NCBI RefSeq assembly: GCF_022808175.1
Contig: NZ_JALGBX010000030.1
Location: forward strand, 57,274 to 121,273
DNA: 64,000 nt
Direction of reading: 5' to 3'
DNA from: Streptomyces sp. AP-93
GTDB taxonomy: Bacteria; Actinomycetota; Actinomycetes; Streptomycetales; Streptomycetaceae
The notes below the pieces were generated by a model. It did no database searches. It saw only the letters and a list, made by a program, of their open reading frames with translations, and was not told where the DNA came from. Shown here in pieces: positions 16,979 to 26,132 of this stretch. How positions within the stretch are numbered: the stretch's first letter is position 1; every line of letters starts with the position of its first letter. The position numbers and the translations under genes are program-made.

Positions 16979-18838
16979 GTGGCGCGCGACATCGCGGCTG
17001 GCACCACTTCCGACGTACCCACCAAGCACCAGGAGCTCGTCGCCTGGGTCGAGGACATCGCTGCCCTCACCCAGCCCGACCGCATCGTCTGGTGTGACGG
17101 CTCCGAGGCCGAGTACGAGGCCCTCTGCGAGGAGCTGGTCTCCAAGGGCACCTTCAAGAAGCTGGACCCGGCCAAGCGCCCGAACTCGTACTACGCCGCC
17201 TCCGACCCCTCCGACGTCGCGCGCGTCGAGGACCGGACCTTCATCTGCTCCGAGAAGGAGGAGGACGCGGGCCCGACCAACCACTGGAAGGCCCCTTCCG
17301 AGATGAAGGCCCTTTTCACCGGTGAGGGGGGCTTCGCGGGCAAGGGCGAAGAAGGCGGCATCTTCCGCGGCTCCATGAAGGGCCGCACGATGTACGTCGT
17401 CCCCTTCTGCATGGGCCCCCTCGGCTCGGAGCTCTCCGCGATCGGCGTGGAGATCACCGACTCCGCCTACGTCGCGGTCGCCATGCGGACCATGACCCGC
17501 ATGGGACAGGCCGTCCTCGAAGAGCTCGGCACCGACGGCTTCTTCGTCAAGGCCGTCCACACCCTCGGCGCTCCGCTCGCCGAGGGCCAGGCCGACGTGC
17601 CGTGGCCGTGCAACACCACCAAGTACATCTCGCACTTCCCCGAGACCCGCGAGATCTGGTCCTACGGTTCGGGCTACGGCGGCAACGCCCTGCTCGGCAA
17701 GAAGTGCTACGCCCTGCGCATCGCGTCCGTCATGGCCCGCGACGAGGGCTGGCTCGCCGAGCACATGCTGATCCTCAAGCTCACCCCGCCGCAGGGAGAG
17801 TCCAAGTACATCGCCGCGGCCTTCCCCTCCGCCTGCGGCAAGACCAACCTGGCCATGCTGGAGCCGACCATCCCCGGCTGGACCGTCGAGACCGTCGGTG
17901 ACGACATCGCCTGGATGCGCTTCGGCGAGGACGGTCGCCTGTACGCGATCAACCCCGAGGCCGGCTTCTTCGGCGTCGCCCCCGGCACCGGCGAGCACAC
18001 CAACGCCAACGCCATGAAGACCATGTACGCGAACACCGTCTTCACCAACGTCGCGCTCACCCCCGACGGCTCCGACGTCTGGTGGGAGGGCATGACCGAA
18101 GAGGCGCCCGCCCACCTGATCGACTGGAAGGGCAACGCCTGGACCCCGGAGTCTGACACCCCGGCGGCCCACCCCAACGCCCGCTTCGCCGTCCCGGCCT
18201 CGCAGTGCCCGACGATCGCCGCCGAGTGGGAGGACCCCAAGGGCGTCCCGATCTCCGCGATCCTCTTCGGCGGCCGCCGCGCCTCCGCCGTGCCGCTGGT
18301 CACCGAGTCCTTCGACTGGAACCACGGCGTCTTCATCGGCTCGAACATCGCCTCCGAGAAGACCGCCGCCGCCGAGGGCAAGGTCGGCGAGCTGCGCCGC
18401 GACCCCTTCGCCATGCTGCCGTTCTGCGGCTACAACATGGGCGACTACATGGGTCACTGGGTCGATGTCGCCAAGGACAAGGACCAGGCGAAGCTCCCGA
18501 AGATCTACTACGTGAACTGGTTCCGCAAGAACGACGCGGGCAAGTTCGTGTGGCCCGGCTTCGGCGAGAACAGCCGCGTCCTGAAGTGGATCGTCGAGCG
18601 CCTCGACGGTACCGCCGAGGGTGTGGAGACCCCGATCGGCATCCTGCCGACCGTCGCCTCCCTCGACACCGACGGCCTGGACCTGCCGGCCGCCGACCTG
18701 GAGTTCCTGCTCACGGTCGACAAGGAGGTCTGGCGCGACGAGGCCTCGCTGGTCCCCGCGCACCTGAACACCTACGGCGACCACACGCCGAAGGAGCTGT
18801 GGGACCAGTACGAAGCGCTCGTCGAGCGCCTGGGCTGA
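16979..18838 (+). CDS. pckG: Phosphoenolpyruvate carboxykinase (GTP)
   Basis: A 619-residue cytosolic enzyme converting oxaloacetate plus GTP to PEP and CO2, the gateway of gluconeogenesis and anaplerotic balance. The kinase-1 loop PSACGKTN is at 283-290, preceded by the SYGSGYGGNALLGKKC region (228-243) and followed by GDDIAWMRFG. Length matches the GTP-dependent class (about 600-620). GTG start at 16979 with AAGGAG five bases upstream. It has its own promoter region (16789-16978) and a hairpin downstream. Confidence 0.96.
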   Translation: MARDIAAGTTSDVPTKHQELVAWVEDIAALTQPDRIVWCDGSEAEYEALCEELVSKGTFKKLDPAKRPNSYYAASDPSDVARVEDRTFICSEKEEDAGPTNHWKAPSEMKALFTGEGGFAGKGEEGGIFRGSMKGRTMYVVPFCMGPLGSELSAIGVEITDSAYVAVAMRTMTRMGQAVLEELGTDGFFVKAVHTLGAPLAEGQADVPWPCNTTKYISHFPETREIWSYGSGYGGNALLGKKCYALRIASVMARDEGWLAEHMLILKLTPPQGESKYIAAAFPSACGKTNLAMLEPTIPGWTVETVGDDIAWMRFGEDGRLYAINPEAGFFGVAPGTGEHTNANAMKTMYANTVFTNVALTPDGSDVWWEGMTEEAPAHLIDWKGNAWTPESDTPAAHPNARFAVPASQCPTIAAEWEDPKGVPISAILFGGRRASAVPLVTESFDWNHGVFIGSNIASEKTAAAEGKVGELRRDPFAMLPFCGYNMGDYMGHWVDVAKDKDQAKLPKIYYVNWFRKNDAGKFVWPGFGENSRVLKWIVERLDGTAEGVETPIGILPTVASLDTDGLDLPAADLEFLLTVDKEVWRDEASLVPAHLNTYGDHTPKELWDQYEALVERLG

Positions 18839-18870
18839 TCCAGCTGATCCAGCCCCCATAGAACCCCTGC

Positions 18871-18888
18871 GGCCGGCTGTCCCCGGCC
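18871..18888. terminator. Hairpin after pckG
   Basis: Stem GGCCGG/CCGGCC with a 6-nt loop lies between convergent genes. It is short but well placed. Confidence 0.5.
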
Positions 18889-18913
18889 ACGGGCTGACGC
18901 GGGATTCCCCGAC

Positions 18914-19534
18914 CTAGGATTCCCTGCGACCTTCAAGATAGGTCGTGTGCGTCTGCTGACGGCGGGCCTCCGTTTCACGGAGGTCCGCCGTCATGCGTTC
19001 CGCTTCCTCCCGCAGCAGCGTCAGCTGCCGCTCCAGGTGGCGCTCGGGCGATTCGCCGCCCGCCGTGAGCCGGGTCCACCAGCGGGTCCGGTTGTAGGTG
19101 TCCACGCACTCCGGCACGTCCGTGCGGATGGCCCGGGTCAGTGCGTGCACCGCCTCCGGGTCGGCGGCCAGCACCCCGGCCACCCAGCCCGGCTCCAGCA
19201 TCGCCGCGTACAGCTCCAGCAGCCCGGTCAGCACCTCGGCGGGCTCCGACGGCAGGTCCACCTCGCCGACGTACTCCTGGAGCCGCGCGAAGTCCTCCCG
19301 TACGAAGCCCAGTTGCTCGGCGGGCTCCGGCGGTACCGGCGGCGCCGCCACGTCCGGCGGGGCGACGAGCGCGCCCGCCCCGTACAGCCCGGCGACCACC
19401 ACCGGCCAGTACGTGCCGGCCACCCCGGTGAGGGTCAGGCCCACCCCGACGACCCCGCAGGCGCTGCCGGCCAGGTTCTTCTTCGACTCGAGGTACTGGA
19501 GAAGGCGCGCCCTGAGAGCCCTATTGGTAGCCAC
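18914..19534 (-). CDS. Membrane-anchored helical protein of TelA/VWA cassette, unknown function
   Basis: A 206-residue protein, last gene of a leftward cassette; its start overlaps the end of the VWA lipoprotein gene by 14 bp. A hydrophobic hairpin (about residues 20-62) is followed by a soluble helical region and a charged C-terminal coiled coil (about 160-206). I do not recognise the family. Coupling to the upstream TelA and solute-binding/VWA genes suggests a shared membrane complex. Confidence 0.7.
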   Translation of the reverse strand: MATNRALRARLLQYLESKKNLAGSACGVVGVGLTLTGVAGTYWPVVVAGLYGAGALVAPPDVAAPPVPPEPAEQLGFVREDFARLQEYVGEVDLPSEPAEVLTGLLELYAAMLEPGWVAGVLAADPEAVHALTRAIRTDVPECVDTYNRTRWWTRLTAGGESPERHLERQLTLLREEAERMTADLRETEARRQQTHTTYLEGRRES

Positions 19535-21149
19535 GGATCTCCTCGAAGGCTCCGTCCAGCGAACCGTTGCCGTCGGTGGCGTCGAAGAGCCGCCCGCCGG
19601 TCAGTTCGGTGATGTGGGCGAGTTCCTTGCGGTCCGAGTCGCCGAACAGCACCGCGAAGACCGGCGTGTGCCTCTGCGCCTCGGGCAGCCCCGCGTAGAA
19701 GTCGTCGAAGTGCTTGGCTCCGACGCCCGCCGTGTTCTCGCCGTCCGTCATCAGCACGATCGAGGTGAAGGCGTCGGTGGTGCCCTTGCCGAGCTGCTGG
19801 TACGCCGCCTCCAGACTGCTGTAGATGGCCGTGCCCCCGTCCGGCCGCAGCGACTTCACGTCGGCGCGGATGGCGTCCAGGGCGGGTCCGGGGTTGCCCG
19901 GCTCGACCGCGTGCGTCCGGACCTTCTTCACCTTGTCGCCGAAGGGCAGCAGGGTGACTTCCTCACGGTCCCGGAACCGCTCTCCGGTGCCCGAACTGCC
20001 GGTCCCCGTCAGGTCGGTGAGCGCCGACTTCAGCCGGCCGATCCGGTCCTCCTCGGCCATCGACCCCGAAGTGTCCAGCACGTACACCGTGCGCGAGGGC
20101 CGGCGCAGCTCGTTCTCGTAGCTGGCGAGCAGCCCGTCCGCCACCGACCGGGTGCCCGGGAAGGGCAGCTCCCGCCGCTTGTCCGGGTTCAGCCCGCCCG
20201 CCGGGGCCACCCCGGCCGCGACGGGCCGCCGCAAGGTCTTCTCGGTGATCGCCTTCTGTGCCTCGGCGCCGCGCAGGTACTCGGTCAGCACGCGCCCCGA
20301 CTCGCGGGCCCCGGCCGGGGCAGAGGTCAGCAGGGTCAGCGGGTAGTGGGCCGTGACCACGCCGTCGAGGGGCCGGATCACCGTCAGGTTCGTCTGCGCG
20401 TCCCGGTTCATGGACAGCAGCACCGACTCGTAGTTCACCAGCGCGTCCACGTTCCCGCGCTGGGCGTACGCCGTCGCCAGCCAGCCGGAGGAGCCCGAGG
20501 TCAGCTTCTGCCCGGTGAAGAACTCCTTCAGCTTCGGCTGCGCCGTCGCCACGTCCGCGTCGGTCAGCGCCGCCTGTGCGCCCGAGAGCCCGGAGGCCAC
20601 CGAAACCAGTGCCGAGAAACCGGAGTTGGAGCGTACCGGGTCGGTCATCCCGTACGTCAGCTTCCCGCCGGCCACCGCCTCGTGGACCGCCGACCAGGTC
20701 ACCGACTCGGGCTTCCAGCCCAGCCGGGCCAGCGCCTCGGGCTTCACTCCGAGGGCGACGGGCGAGGACATCACCGGGGTCTCGCTCGACAGCTTGCCCA
20801 CGGCCTCGGGGCGCAGCCGCAGGTAGTCGTTGGAGGAGAGCCAGACGGCGTCGTACCTGCCGTCCGCCTTGCCGGAGGCGATCTGCTCGACGGCGTCGAG
20901 GGTGCCCGACATGCTCAGTTCCACGGTGATCCCGGTGGCGGCCTTCGCCGCCTTCAGGACCTCGTCCATGTCGGACAGCTCGCTGGAGGCCAGCACGCGC
21001 AGCTTGCCCTCCTGGTACGCGGTCTGCTCGGGCTTGGGGCCGTCGGACTGCTCCGTGCACGCGCTCGCCCCGAGCAGGGTGGCGGCGAGCGCCACCGCCG
21101 CGGCGAGCCGTCTGCGCATCACAGCGCTGCGGATGCTCATGCCGTTCAT
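19521..21149 (-). CDS. Lipoprotein with solute-binding domain fused to VWA domain
   Basis: A 542-residue exported protein. The lipobox ends at Cys31 (LGASAC). Residues ~50-340 resemble an extracellular periplasmic-binding fold (ELSMSGTLDAVEQIASGKAD, then TDPVRSNSGFSAL). Residues ~350-535 are a von Willebrand A domain with an intact MIDAS DTSGS (359-363) and a later TDGENT loop. It would bind a ligand and metal outside the membrane. It overlaps telA by 4 bp and the next gene by 14 bp. The upstream binding protein is a separate paralogue, so the cassette encodes two related receptors. Confidence 0.82.
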   Translation of the reverse strand: MNGMSIRSAVMRRRLAAAVALAATLLGASACTEQSDGPKPEQTAYQEGKLRVLASSELSDMDEVLKAAKAATGITVELSMSGTLDAVEQIASGKADGRYDAVWLSSNDYLRLRPEAVGKLSSETPVMSSPVALGVKPEALARLGWKPESVTWSAVHEAVAGGKLTYGMTDPVRSNSGFSALVSVASGLSGAQAALTDADVATAQPKLKEFFTGQKLTSGSSGWLATAYAQRGNVDALVNYESVLLSMNRDAQTNLTVIRPLDGVVTAHYPLTLLTSAPAGARESGRVLTEYLRGAEAQKAITEKTLRRPVAAGVAPAGGLNPDKRRELPFPGTRSVADGLLASYENELRRPSRTVYVLDTSGSMAEEDRIGRLKSALTDLTGTGSSGTGERFRDREEVTLLPFGDKVKKVRTHAVEPGNPGPALDAIRADVKSLRPDGGTAIYSSLEAAYQQLGKGTTDAFTSIVLMTDGENTAGVGAKHFDDFYAGLPEAQRHTPVFAVLFGDSDRKELAHITELTGGRLFDATDGNGSLDGAFEEIRGYQ

Positions 21150-22339
21150 CGGGCGTCGCCGCCTTCCAGGGCGCTCGCGGTGCGGGTGCGCGCCAGGTAC
21201 GCGGAGGCGGTCTGGAGTTCGCCGGTCAGGGATTCCACGGTGGCGGCCATGTTCTCGGTGGCCTGCACCTTGAAGGTGTCGATGGTGTCGAGCGTCTTGT
21301 AGATCTGGGCGAAGGCCGTCCGCAGCGTCTCCGCGCCGACGGCCGGGTCGGCGGCGATCCGCTGGATCTCCCCGCTCTGCGTGGACAGCATCTCCGCGTT
21401 GCCGCGGATCAGGCCCTCGGTGGTGTCGCGCAGGGTGTCGATCTGCTTGATGACCTCGCCCTGGGTGTTCAGCGCCTGCGCCAGCATCACGGCGATCCGC
21501 AGCGCGGACACCGTGGTGGTCGCGGCCCGGTCGACGCCCTTGATCAGCTCTTCGTTGTTGCGCCGGACCACGTCCATCGCCAGGTAGCCCTGCGCGCAGA
21601 CGGCCAGCTGGGTCAGCAGGTCCTGGTGCTTCTGCCGTACGGGGAACAGCACGTCCACGCGCAGTGCGTCGGCCTGCTGGGGGTCGATCTGATCGGCGAT
21701 CCGCTGTTCGACGGCAGCGTCCAGGGCCTCGGTGAGCACCGCGTACTCCTGGAGCTTGCCCATGGTCTCCCAGAGGCGGGCGCGCTCGGTGTGCAGGGCG
21801 GCGTTGTCGCGCCGCAGCTCGTCCTGGCCGCCGCGCAGCGCGCCGACGATCCGGTTGAGGGTGGCCTGCGAGGAGGCGTACTTGGCCACGTGGTCGCGGA
21901 ACCTGTTGCCGCCGGGCAGCTTGGAGATGAGCTTGCGCACGCCCTTGGCGGAGCTGTCGCTCGGGTCGAGGTCCTCGACGGTGCGCCGCAGTTCGACCAG
22001 GGATCCGGCGACCCTGCCCTGGGCGTCGCCGCCACCGTCGGTGCCGAGGGAGCGTACGGCCCGCTCCAGCATGCGGTTGGACTGCTGGGCGGCGCCGCGG
22101 ATGTCGGCGGAGCCGAGGCCGGCGATCTCCCCGATGCGGTGCGCGAACTCGGGGGAGCGGCTGTCGATGCCGGCCAGCGAGCCGACGTACTCCCCGGCCC
22201 GGCGGGCCATCTCCTCGCGCACCCCGTCCTGGAGCGGTACCAGGCCGGAGGCCTGCTCCCGCTTGACGGGGGCCACGGGTTCGGGGGCGGTGAGGACGAG
22301 CGGGCCGGCAGCGGTGTCGTCGGGCGGTGTCAATGTCAT
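21146..22339 (-). CDS. Toxic anion resistance protein, TelA/KlaA family
   Basis: A 397-residue cytoplasmic, highly helical protein. I start at the ATG at 22339, with GGGGGACC about ten bases before it; the open frame extends upstream but antisense-like. TelA hallmarks are GGNRFRDHVAKYASSQATL and the long coiled region with RIADQIDPQQADALR, DLLTQLAVCAQGYLAMD and VIKQIDTLRDTTEGL. TelA homologues are linked to tellurite resistance and to membrane stress systems. Placement between a solute-binding protein and a solute-binding/VWA lipoprotein suggests an envelope-stress role rather than metal resistance alone. Confidence 0.85.
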   Translation of the reverse strand: MTLTPPDDTAAGPLVLTAPEPVAPVKREQASGLVPLQDGVREEMARRAGEYVGSLAGIDSRSPEFAHRIGEIAGLGSADIRGAAQQSNRMLERAVRSLGTDGGGDAQGRVAGSLVELRRTVEDLDPSDSSAKGVRKLISKLPGGNRFRDHVAKYASSQATLNRIVGALRGGQDELRRDNAALHTERARLWETMGKLQEYAVLTEALDAAVEQRIADQIDPQQADALRVDVLFPVRQKHQDLLTQLAVCAQGYLAMDVVRRNNEELIKGVDRAATTTVSALRIAVMLAQALNTQGEVIKQIDTLRDTTEGLIRGNAEMLSTQSGEIQRIAADPAVGAETLRTAFAQIYKTLDTIDTFKVQATENMAATVESLTGELQTASAYLARTRTASALEGGDAR

Positions 22340-22353
22340 GGTGATGGGTCCCC

Positions 22354-23460
22354 CTATCCCTTGGCGCGCGCGGCCAGCGCCATCAGGACCTTGACGGTCG
22401 GTGCGCTCACCTGGCGGATGCCGGTCAGCTCCGATTTGAGGTACGCGGTGTGCGGCGCGGTGGCGGTGTTGAACTCGGCCACCCCCTCGGTGGGCCGGAA
22501 CCCGTGGCGGACCACGAGCGAGCGCAGCTTCGGGTCGGTGGCCAGCAGGGTGCCGAGCTCCTTGGCCTTCTCGCTGATCGGCACGAAGGTGTGCGGGGAG
22601 TTGACGGTGGTGTCGGGGTACAGGACCACCATGTCGCCCGGATCCTGCTTCTGCTGGAGCAGGCTGGCCACCTGCGCCTCGTAGGCGAGGATGAGCGGTT
22701 CGCCGCTGCCGCTGATGAAGGCGCGGAAGGGGCCGTCCGTGCTCTGTTCCAGGGCGCCCTGGACGGAGATCAGCTTCTTCATCAGGGGCGCGGTCCGGTC
22801 GATGCCGGCGTCGTCGGAGACGACGGTCAGGCCGTTGGCGACGTTCGAGGCGGTGGCGAGGAAGAGCGCGCCCGAGTTGGAGGTGGTGGGGTCGGTGGTC
22901 TTGACGAACACCGTGCCGGCCAGCTCGGGGTAGGCGCTGGTCCCGCCCTGGAGCTCCTGCCACTTCTCGTCCTCGGCGGCGGCCTTCAGGAAGGGGCCGA
23001 GGAGGAGGGTGCCGGAGTTCTTGCCGTTCATCTTCGCGAGGCCGTGGTCGCTGAGGACCTTGGCCGCGTTGGCGCGGGCGATGACGACGAGCGGGGAGAA
23101 GAAGGGCTTGGCGTTCTGCGCGCCCTTCACTCCGGCCGCCAGCTCGATCCCGTCGGCCGGTTCACTGCTGCTGGGGAAGGCGAAGTCGAATTCCTTCAGG
23201 GCGAGTTGGTCCATCGCCCAGGAGCCCGAGGTTTCGGTCTTCACGGTGTAGCCCTTGTCCGCAAGGGCCTTGACGACGTCGGGGTCGCGGAAGAACTCGG
23301 ACTTCTCCGAACCGATGACGCCACGCACGGTCTTCGTTGCCGTGCCCTCCGGCTTGGTTCCTCCGATGGCGATGACGGCTATCACGCCGCCGACCAGGAG
23401 GACCGCCAGGGCGATTCCTAGGATGCGTCTCACGGGTGCAGAGTGCTCGCGGAAACCCAC
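22354..23460 (-). CDS. Membrane-anchored solute-binding-like protein, first gene of TelA cassette
   Basis: Up to 368 residues from a GTG at 23460; an internal GTG just before the hydrophobic stretch is possible. One N-terminal membrane segment (~12-33) is followed by an extracellular periplasmic-binding-like fold: GVIGSEKSEFFRD, DFAFPSSSEPA, TTDPTTSNSGALFLATAS and SGSGEPLILAYEAQ. No lipobox is visible. It is probably the receptor of the cassette with telA and the VWA lipoprotein. The ligand is unknown. Confidence 0.75.
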   Translation of the reverse strand: MGFREHSAPVRRILGIALAVLLVGGVIAVIAIGGTKPEGTATKTVRGVIGSEKSEFFRDPDVVKALADKGYTVKTETSGSWAMDQLALKEFDFAFPSSSEPADGIELAAGVKGAQNAKPFFSPLVVIARANAAKVLSDHGLAKMNGKNSGTLLLGPFLKAAAEDEKWQELQGGTSAYPELAGTVFVKTTDPTTSNSGALFLATASNVANGLTVVSDDAGIDRTAPLMKKLISVQGALEQSTDGPFRAFISGSGEPLILAYEAQVASLLQQKQDPGDMVVLYPDTTVNSPHTFVPISEKAKELGTLLATDPKLRSLVVRHGFRPTEGVAEFNTATAPHTAYLKSELTGIRQVSAPTVKVLMALAARAKG

Positions 23461-23570
23461 ATTCCGCGCGGAGTTGAGTGAACGCGAGGTGACGAGGCGG
23501 TCCCACTTCGAAATGCTGTGTGGGCCCGTGGGTGCTGGTGACCGGGGCGGGCTGCCGGGAGGATCGTGCC

Positions 23571-24098
23571 ATGGGCGTGAGCGCGTTGAAGTGGCAGGGC
23601 TGGCTGGTCGCCCTGGTGTTCGTGGCGGGACTGCTGGTCTTCGCCCCGCTGGGGCTGTACGTGTGGGCCGGCGGGGCTCCCGCTGCGAGGCCTGCGGGGG
23701 CGGCGCGGGGCGACGTACGGATCACCGACTGCCGGATCGATCCGACCAGTCGGCGGGTGGTGGCCTCCGTCGAGGCGGTCAACGGCTTCCCGGAGCGGGG
23801 AGCTTACGTGGTCACGGTGGAATTCCGCGAGCCGCCGCCGCTGCCGTCGCCCCCGGCCCGGCCCGGGGTCCCGGGTGCCCGTGGTCCCCAGGTGCTGGTG
23901 AAGGTCCCCGGTGTCCGCCCGGCTGCGGCGGAGCGTACGGAAGCCGTCGGCCCGGTCTGGCCCCCGGCCACGATCCCCTGGTGCGGCATCGCCGCAGCCG
24001 TCTTTGCCCCGGACCCACCCTTCGCCCGTTCCCTGGGGCGGAGCCCCAGGGGGTCCGGGCGCAGCCCGGTACCCCTTCTCAGCCCCGCCGGCGTTTGA
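23571..24098 (+). CDS. Single-pass membrane protein, unknown function
   Basis: A 175-residue protein; GGGAGG eight bases before the ATG at 23571 decides the start. One membrane helix (about 8-32), then an extracellular beta-type domain with two cysteines (DCRID and PWCGIA). The last ~25 residues, rich in Arg/Ser/Pro, are encoded by a dispersed intergenic repeat (24030-24130), so the native C-terminus may have been shorter. It is divergent from the TelA cassette. Confidence 0.6.
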   Translation: MGVSALKWQGWLVALVFVAGLLVFAPLGLYVWAGGAPAARPAGAARGDVRITDCRIDPTSRRVVASVEAVNGFPERGAYVVTVEFREPPPLPSPPARPGVPGARGPQVLVKVPGVRPAAAERTEAVGPVWPPATIPWCGIAAAVFAPDPPFARSLGRSPRGSGRSPVPLLSPAGV

Positions 24099-24130
24099 GG
24101 CGCGGGTCCGGGCGGAGCCCGGGGAACGGG
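24030..24130. repeat. Streptomyces-type dispersed GC-rich intergenic repeat
   Basis: Contains the motif CCGCCGGCGTTTGAGG followed by GGTCCGGGC-GGAGCCC hairpins, a signature I recognise from many Streptomyces intergenic regions. It forms the 3' end of the upstream coding frame. From here to 24271 I see only further GC-rich hairpin-forming sequence. Confidence 0.55.
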
Positions 24131-24271
24131 GGAAGGGCGGGTAGGGGACGAGCCCCGCAGGGTCGGCCCCGCTGCGCAGGGGCGGCACGGCACGCAGGCC
24201 CGTACGGGCGGGGTCAGACGGCGGCCGCGGCCGAGATGGGGTGCACGTTCAAGCCCCGCAGGGCATGGCGC

Positions 24272-24302
24272 CCGGTCCGGAGCCTCCGCGGCCCCGGACC
24301 GG
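24272..24302. terminator. Hairpin terminator
   Basis: Perfect 9-bp stem CCGGTCCGG/CCGGACCGG with a 13-nt loop, ending six bases beyond the stop of the leftward helical-protein gene. Confidence 0.7.
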
Positions 24303-24307
24303 GGCCG

Positions 24308-24706
24308 TCAGTGGGCGCCGACGAGGTCGAGCGCGGCGGCGTGCGCGTCCATGCGCTCGGCGGCGAGGATCGCGACCGTGGTGTCGGCGCGGGACGCGGC
24401 GACGAGCAGGGCGCGGGCGGCGAGGTCGTGGGCGCGCTGGTGCAGCGAGGCGGCGGCCTCGGCGTCGGGCTCCCGGCCGGGGCGCCGGGGCGCGCGTGCG
24501 GGCTGAGACCCGCGCAGGCGGGTCACCTGGGCGGCGACGACGGCGGCGGCCTCGTCGAGGCCGAGCTCGTCGGTCACGGTGAGCAGTGCGGCGAGGTGCC
24601 CGGCGAGCTGGATGTCCAGGGCTTCGGCGCGGCTGCTGCGGGGGTACTCGCTGCGGTGGGCGCCTATGCGGGGGTCGACCGCCTTGGTGCGAATCGGCTC
24701 GTACAT
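24308..24706 (-). CDS. Small conserved helical protein, unknown function
   Basis: A 132-residue, Ala-rich helical protein beginning MYEPIRTK, a start I associate with a conserved streptomycete family of unknown role. AGGAGG lies five bases before the ATG. No signal peptide, membrane helix or cysteine motif. It is divergent from the isoprenyl synthase operon across 214 bp that must carry both promoters; a TAGGAT box near 24733-24738 (minus) may serve this gene. Confidence 0.7.
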   Translation of the reverse strand: MYEPIRTKAVDPRIGAHRSEYPRSSRAEALDIQLAGHLAALLTVTDELGLDEAAAVVAAQVTRLRGSQPARAPRRPGREPDAEAAASLHQRAHDLAARALLVAASRADTTVAILAAERMDAHAAALDLVGAH

Positions 24707-24920
24707 GGAGGCCTCCTGCGTGGTCAGAAGACCATCCTACATTGGATCGGTTCTAAACTTGAGCTGAATCTTGGCCGCGCGTGTCGATGTCTTGATCGTG
24801 TGCGGCGGCTTGAATGCGTCTTGTGACGGTCGGGCACTGACCAGCACTCTTCTCCTTTCGGCACCCGCATGGGGGGATCCTTGCGGGCCGACGTACACGA
24901 AGTTCGGGGTGGGACAAGTC

Positions 24921-26132
24921 ATGGCTGGAGCGAGAGACGTGTCGGATGCGCGGGACGCATCGGATGTATCGGACGAATCGGATGCGGACACATCCGCGGT
25001 AGAGGCAGTGGTGCGGAGCGATGCGGCGCTCCTGGAGGACGACCTGGCGGCCTTCCTGGCCTCCCTGACCACCGCGCCCGCGCGGCAGGGGTCGTCCGCG
25101 CCGGAATCGGTGTACGAGGCGGCGCTGCGGCGTTCCCTGTACGCGCCGGTCGCCGACGCCGTCGGCTCGAAGGTGGGCCAGGCGGCCCTGGCTCCCGCCG
25201 CGGGAGCGCCCGCGGGCCGGGCCCCGCTGCGCCCTTCGATGGTGTTCTGGGCCTACCGCAACTACCGGGGCTTCCCCGGCCGGGCCGGCGAGGAGGCCTC
25301 CGCCGCGGACCTGGCCGCGGTCCGCCGCGCGGCGGTGGCGGTACGCGTGCTGCTGAAGGCCGCGGTCGCCCTCGACGACATCCAGGACGGCAGCGGCATC
25401 CGCTACGGCGAGCCCGCCCTCCACGTCACCCACGGCATCCCGCTGGCCCTCAACACGGGCTCCCTGCTGATCACGGCGGCGCTGGAGCACGCGGCCGAGC
25501 CGGCCGTCGTGCGGAGCCTGCTGCAGTCGGTCGGCCGGGGCCTCACCGGCCAGGCCGTCGACGTCTCCACGCGGACCGCGCTCACGCGCGCCCAGCTGGT
25601 GGCCGCGCCCCTCGCCGAGCGGGTGGCCTTCTGGGAGTCGATGGCCGCGCTCAAGACGGGCACGCTGTTCTGGATGCCGCTGGACGCGGCGGTGGCCGCC
25701 CTGGGCGTGGTGGAGGACGAGCGGCGGGTCCTGGACGGGGCCATGCGCGATCTCGGCCTGGCCAGCCAGCTGTTCAACGACCTGACCGACTTCGTGCCCG
25801 AGTTCGCAGGCCGGGGCGCCCACGAGGACTTCGACCAGCTGAGCAACCGGGTCTTCCTCGAACTGCTCGACTCCGCGCCCGCGGACCAGCGCGCCCCGGG
25901 CGAGCTCGTGGGGGCGCGGCTGAAGGAGTTCGTGCTCGGCCACCCGGACCTGCGGGAGACGCTGCTGTCGCTCGCGGCGCAGGCGGTGGAGCTGAAGAGC
26001 TCGGCGATGGCGGCGGTGCGCGGCGTGTGCCGCTCCGAGCGGAGCGCGCGGTACTTCGACGTGACGATCGAACGCAAGGGACACCTCATCGACCGGCTGC
26101 ACGCGACGCTCCTGAAGGGTGAAGGCGCATGA
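24921..26132 (+). CDS. Polyprenyl (isoprenyl) diphosphate synthase family protein
   Basis: A 403-residue class I isoprenoid enzyme. First Asp-rich motif DDIQD at 152-156 followed by GSGIRYGEPALH; second motif NDLTD at 286-290, where the usual first Asp is Asn. Residues 5-25 are an acidic Ser/Asp repeat encoded by reiterated CGGAT-type units. Start ATG 24921 has GGTGGGA upstream. It should condense IPP with an allylic diphosphate, or be a divergent relative; the NDxxD variant is seen in some such enzymes and terpene cyclases. An ATGA overlap couples it to a heme-oxygenase-like gene, an unusual pairing. Confidence 0.8.
   Translation: MAGARDVSDARDASDVSDESDADTSAVEAVVRSDAALLEDDLAAFLASLTTAPARQGSSAPESVYEAALRRSLYAPVADAVGSKVGQAALAPAAGAPAGRAPLRPSMVFWAYRNYRGFPGRAGEEASAADLAAVRRAAVAVRVLLKAAVALDDIQDGSGIRYGEPALHVTHGIPLALNTGSLLITAALEHAAEPAVVRSLLQSVGRGLTGQAVDVSTRTALTRAQLVAAPLAERVAFWESMAALKTGTLFWMPLDAAVAALGVVEDERRVLDGAMRDLGLASQLFNDLTDFVPEFAGRGAHEDFDQLSNRVFLELLDSAPADQRAPGELVGARLKEFVLGHPDLRETLLSLAAQAVELKSSAMAAVRGVCRSERSARYFDVTIERKGHLIDRLHATLLKGEGA

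Noticed and set aside
24753..26102. Minus-strand open frame opposite the isoprenyl synthase
   Set aside because: No ribosome site, low-complexity product and conflict with the motif-bearing plus-strand gene.
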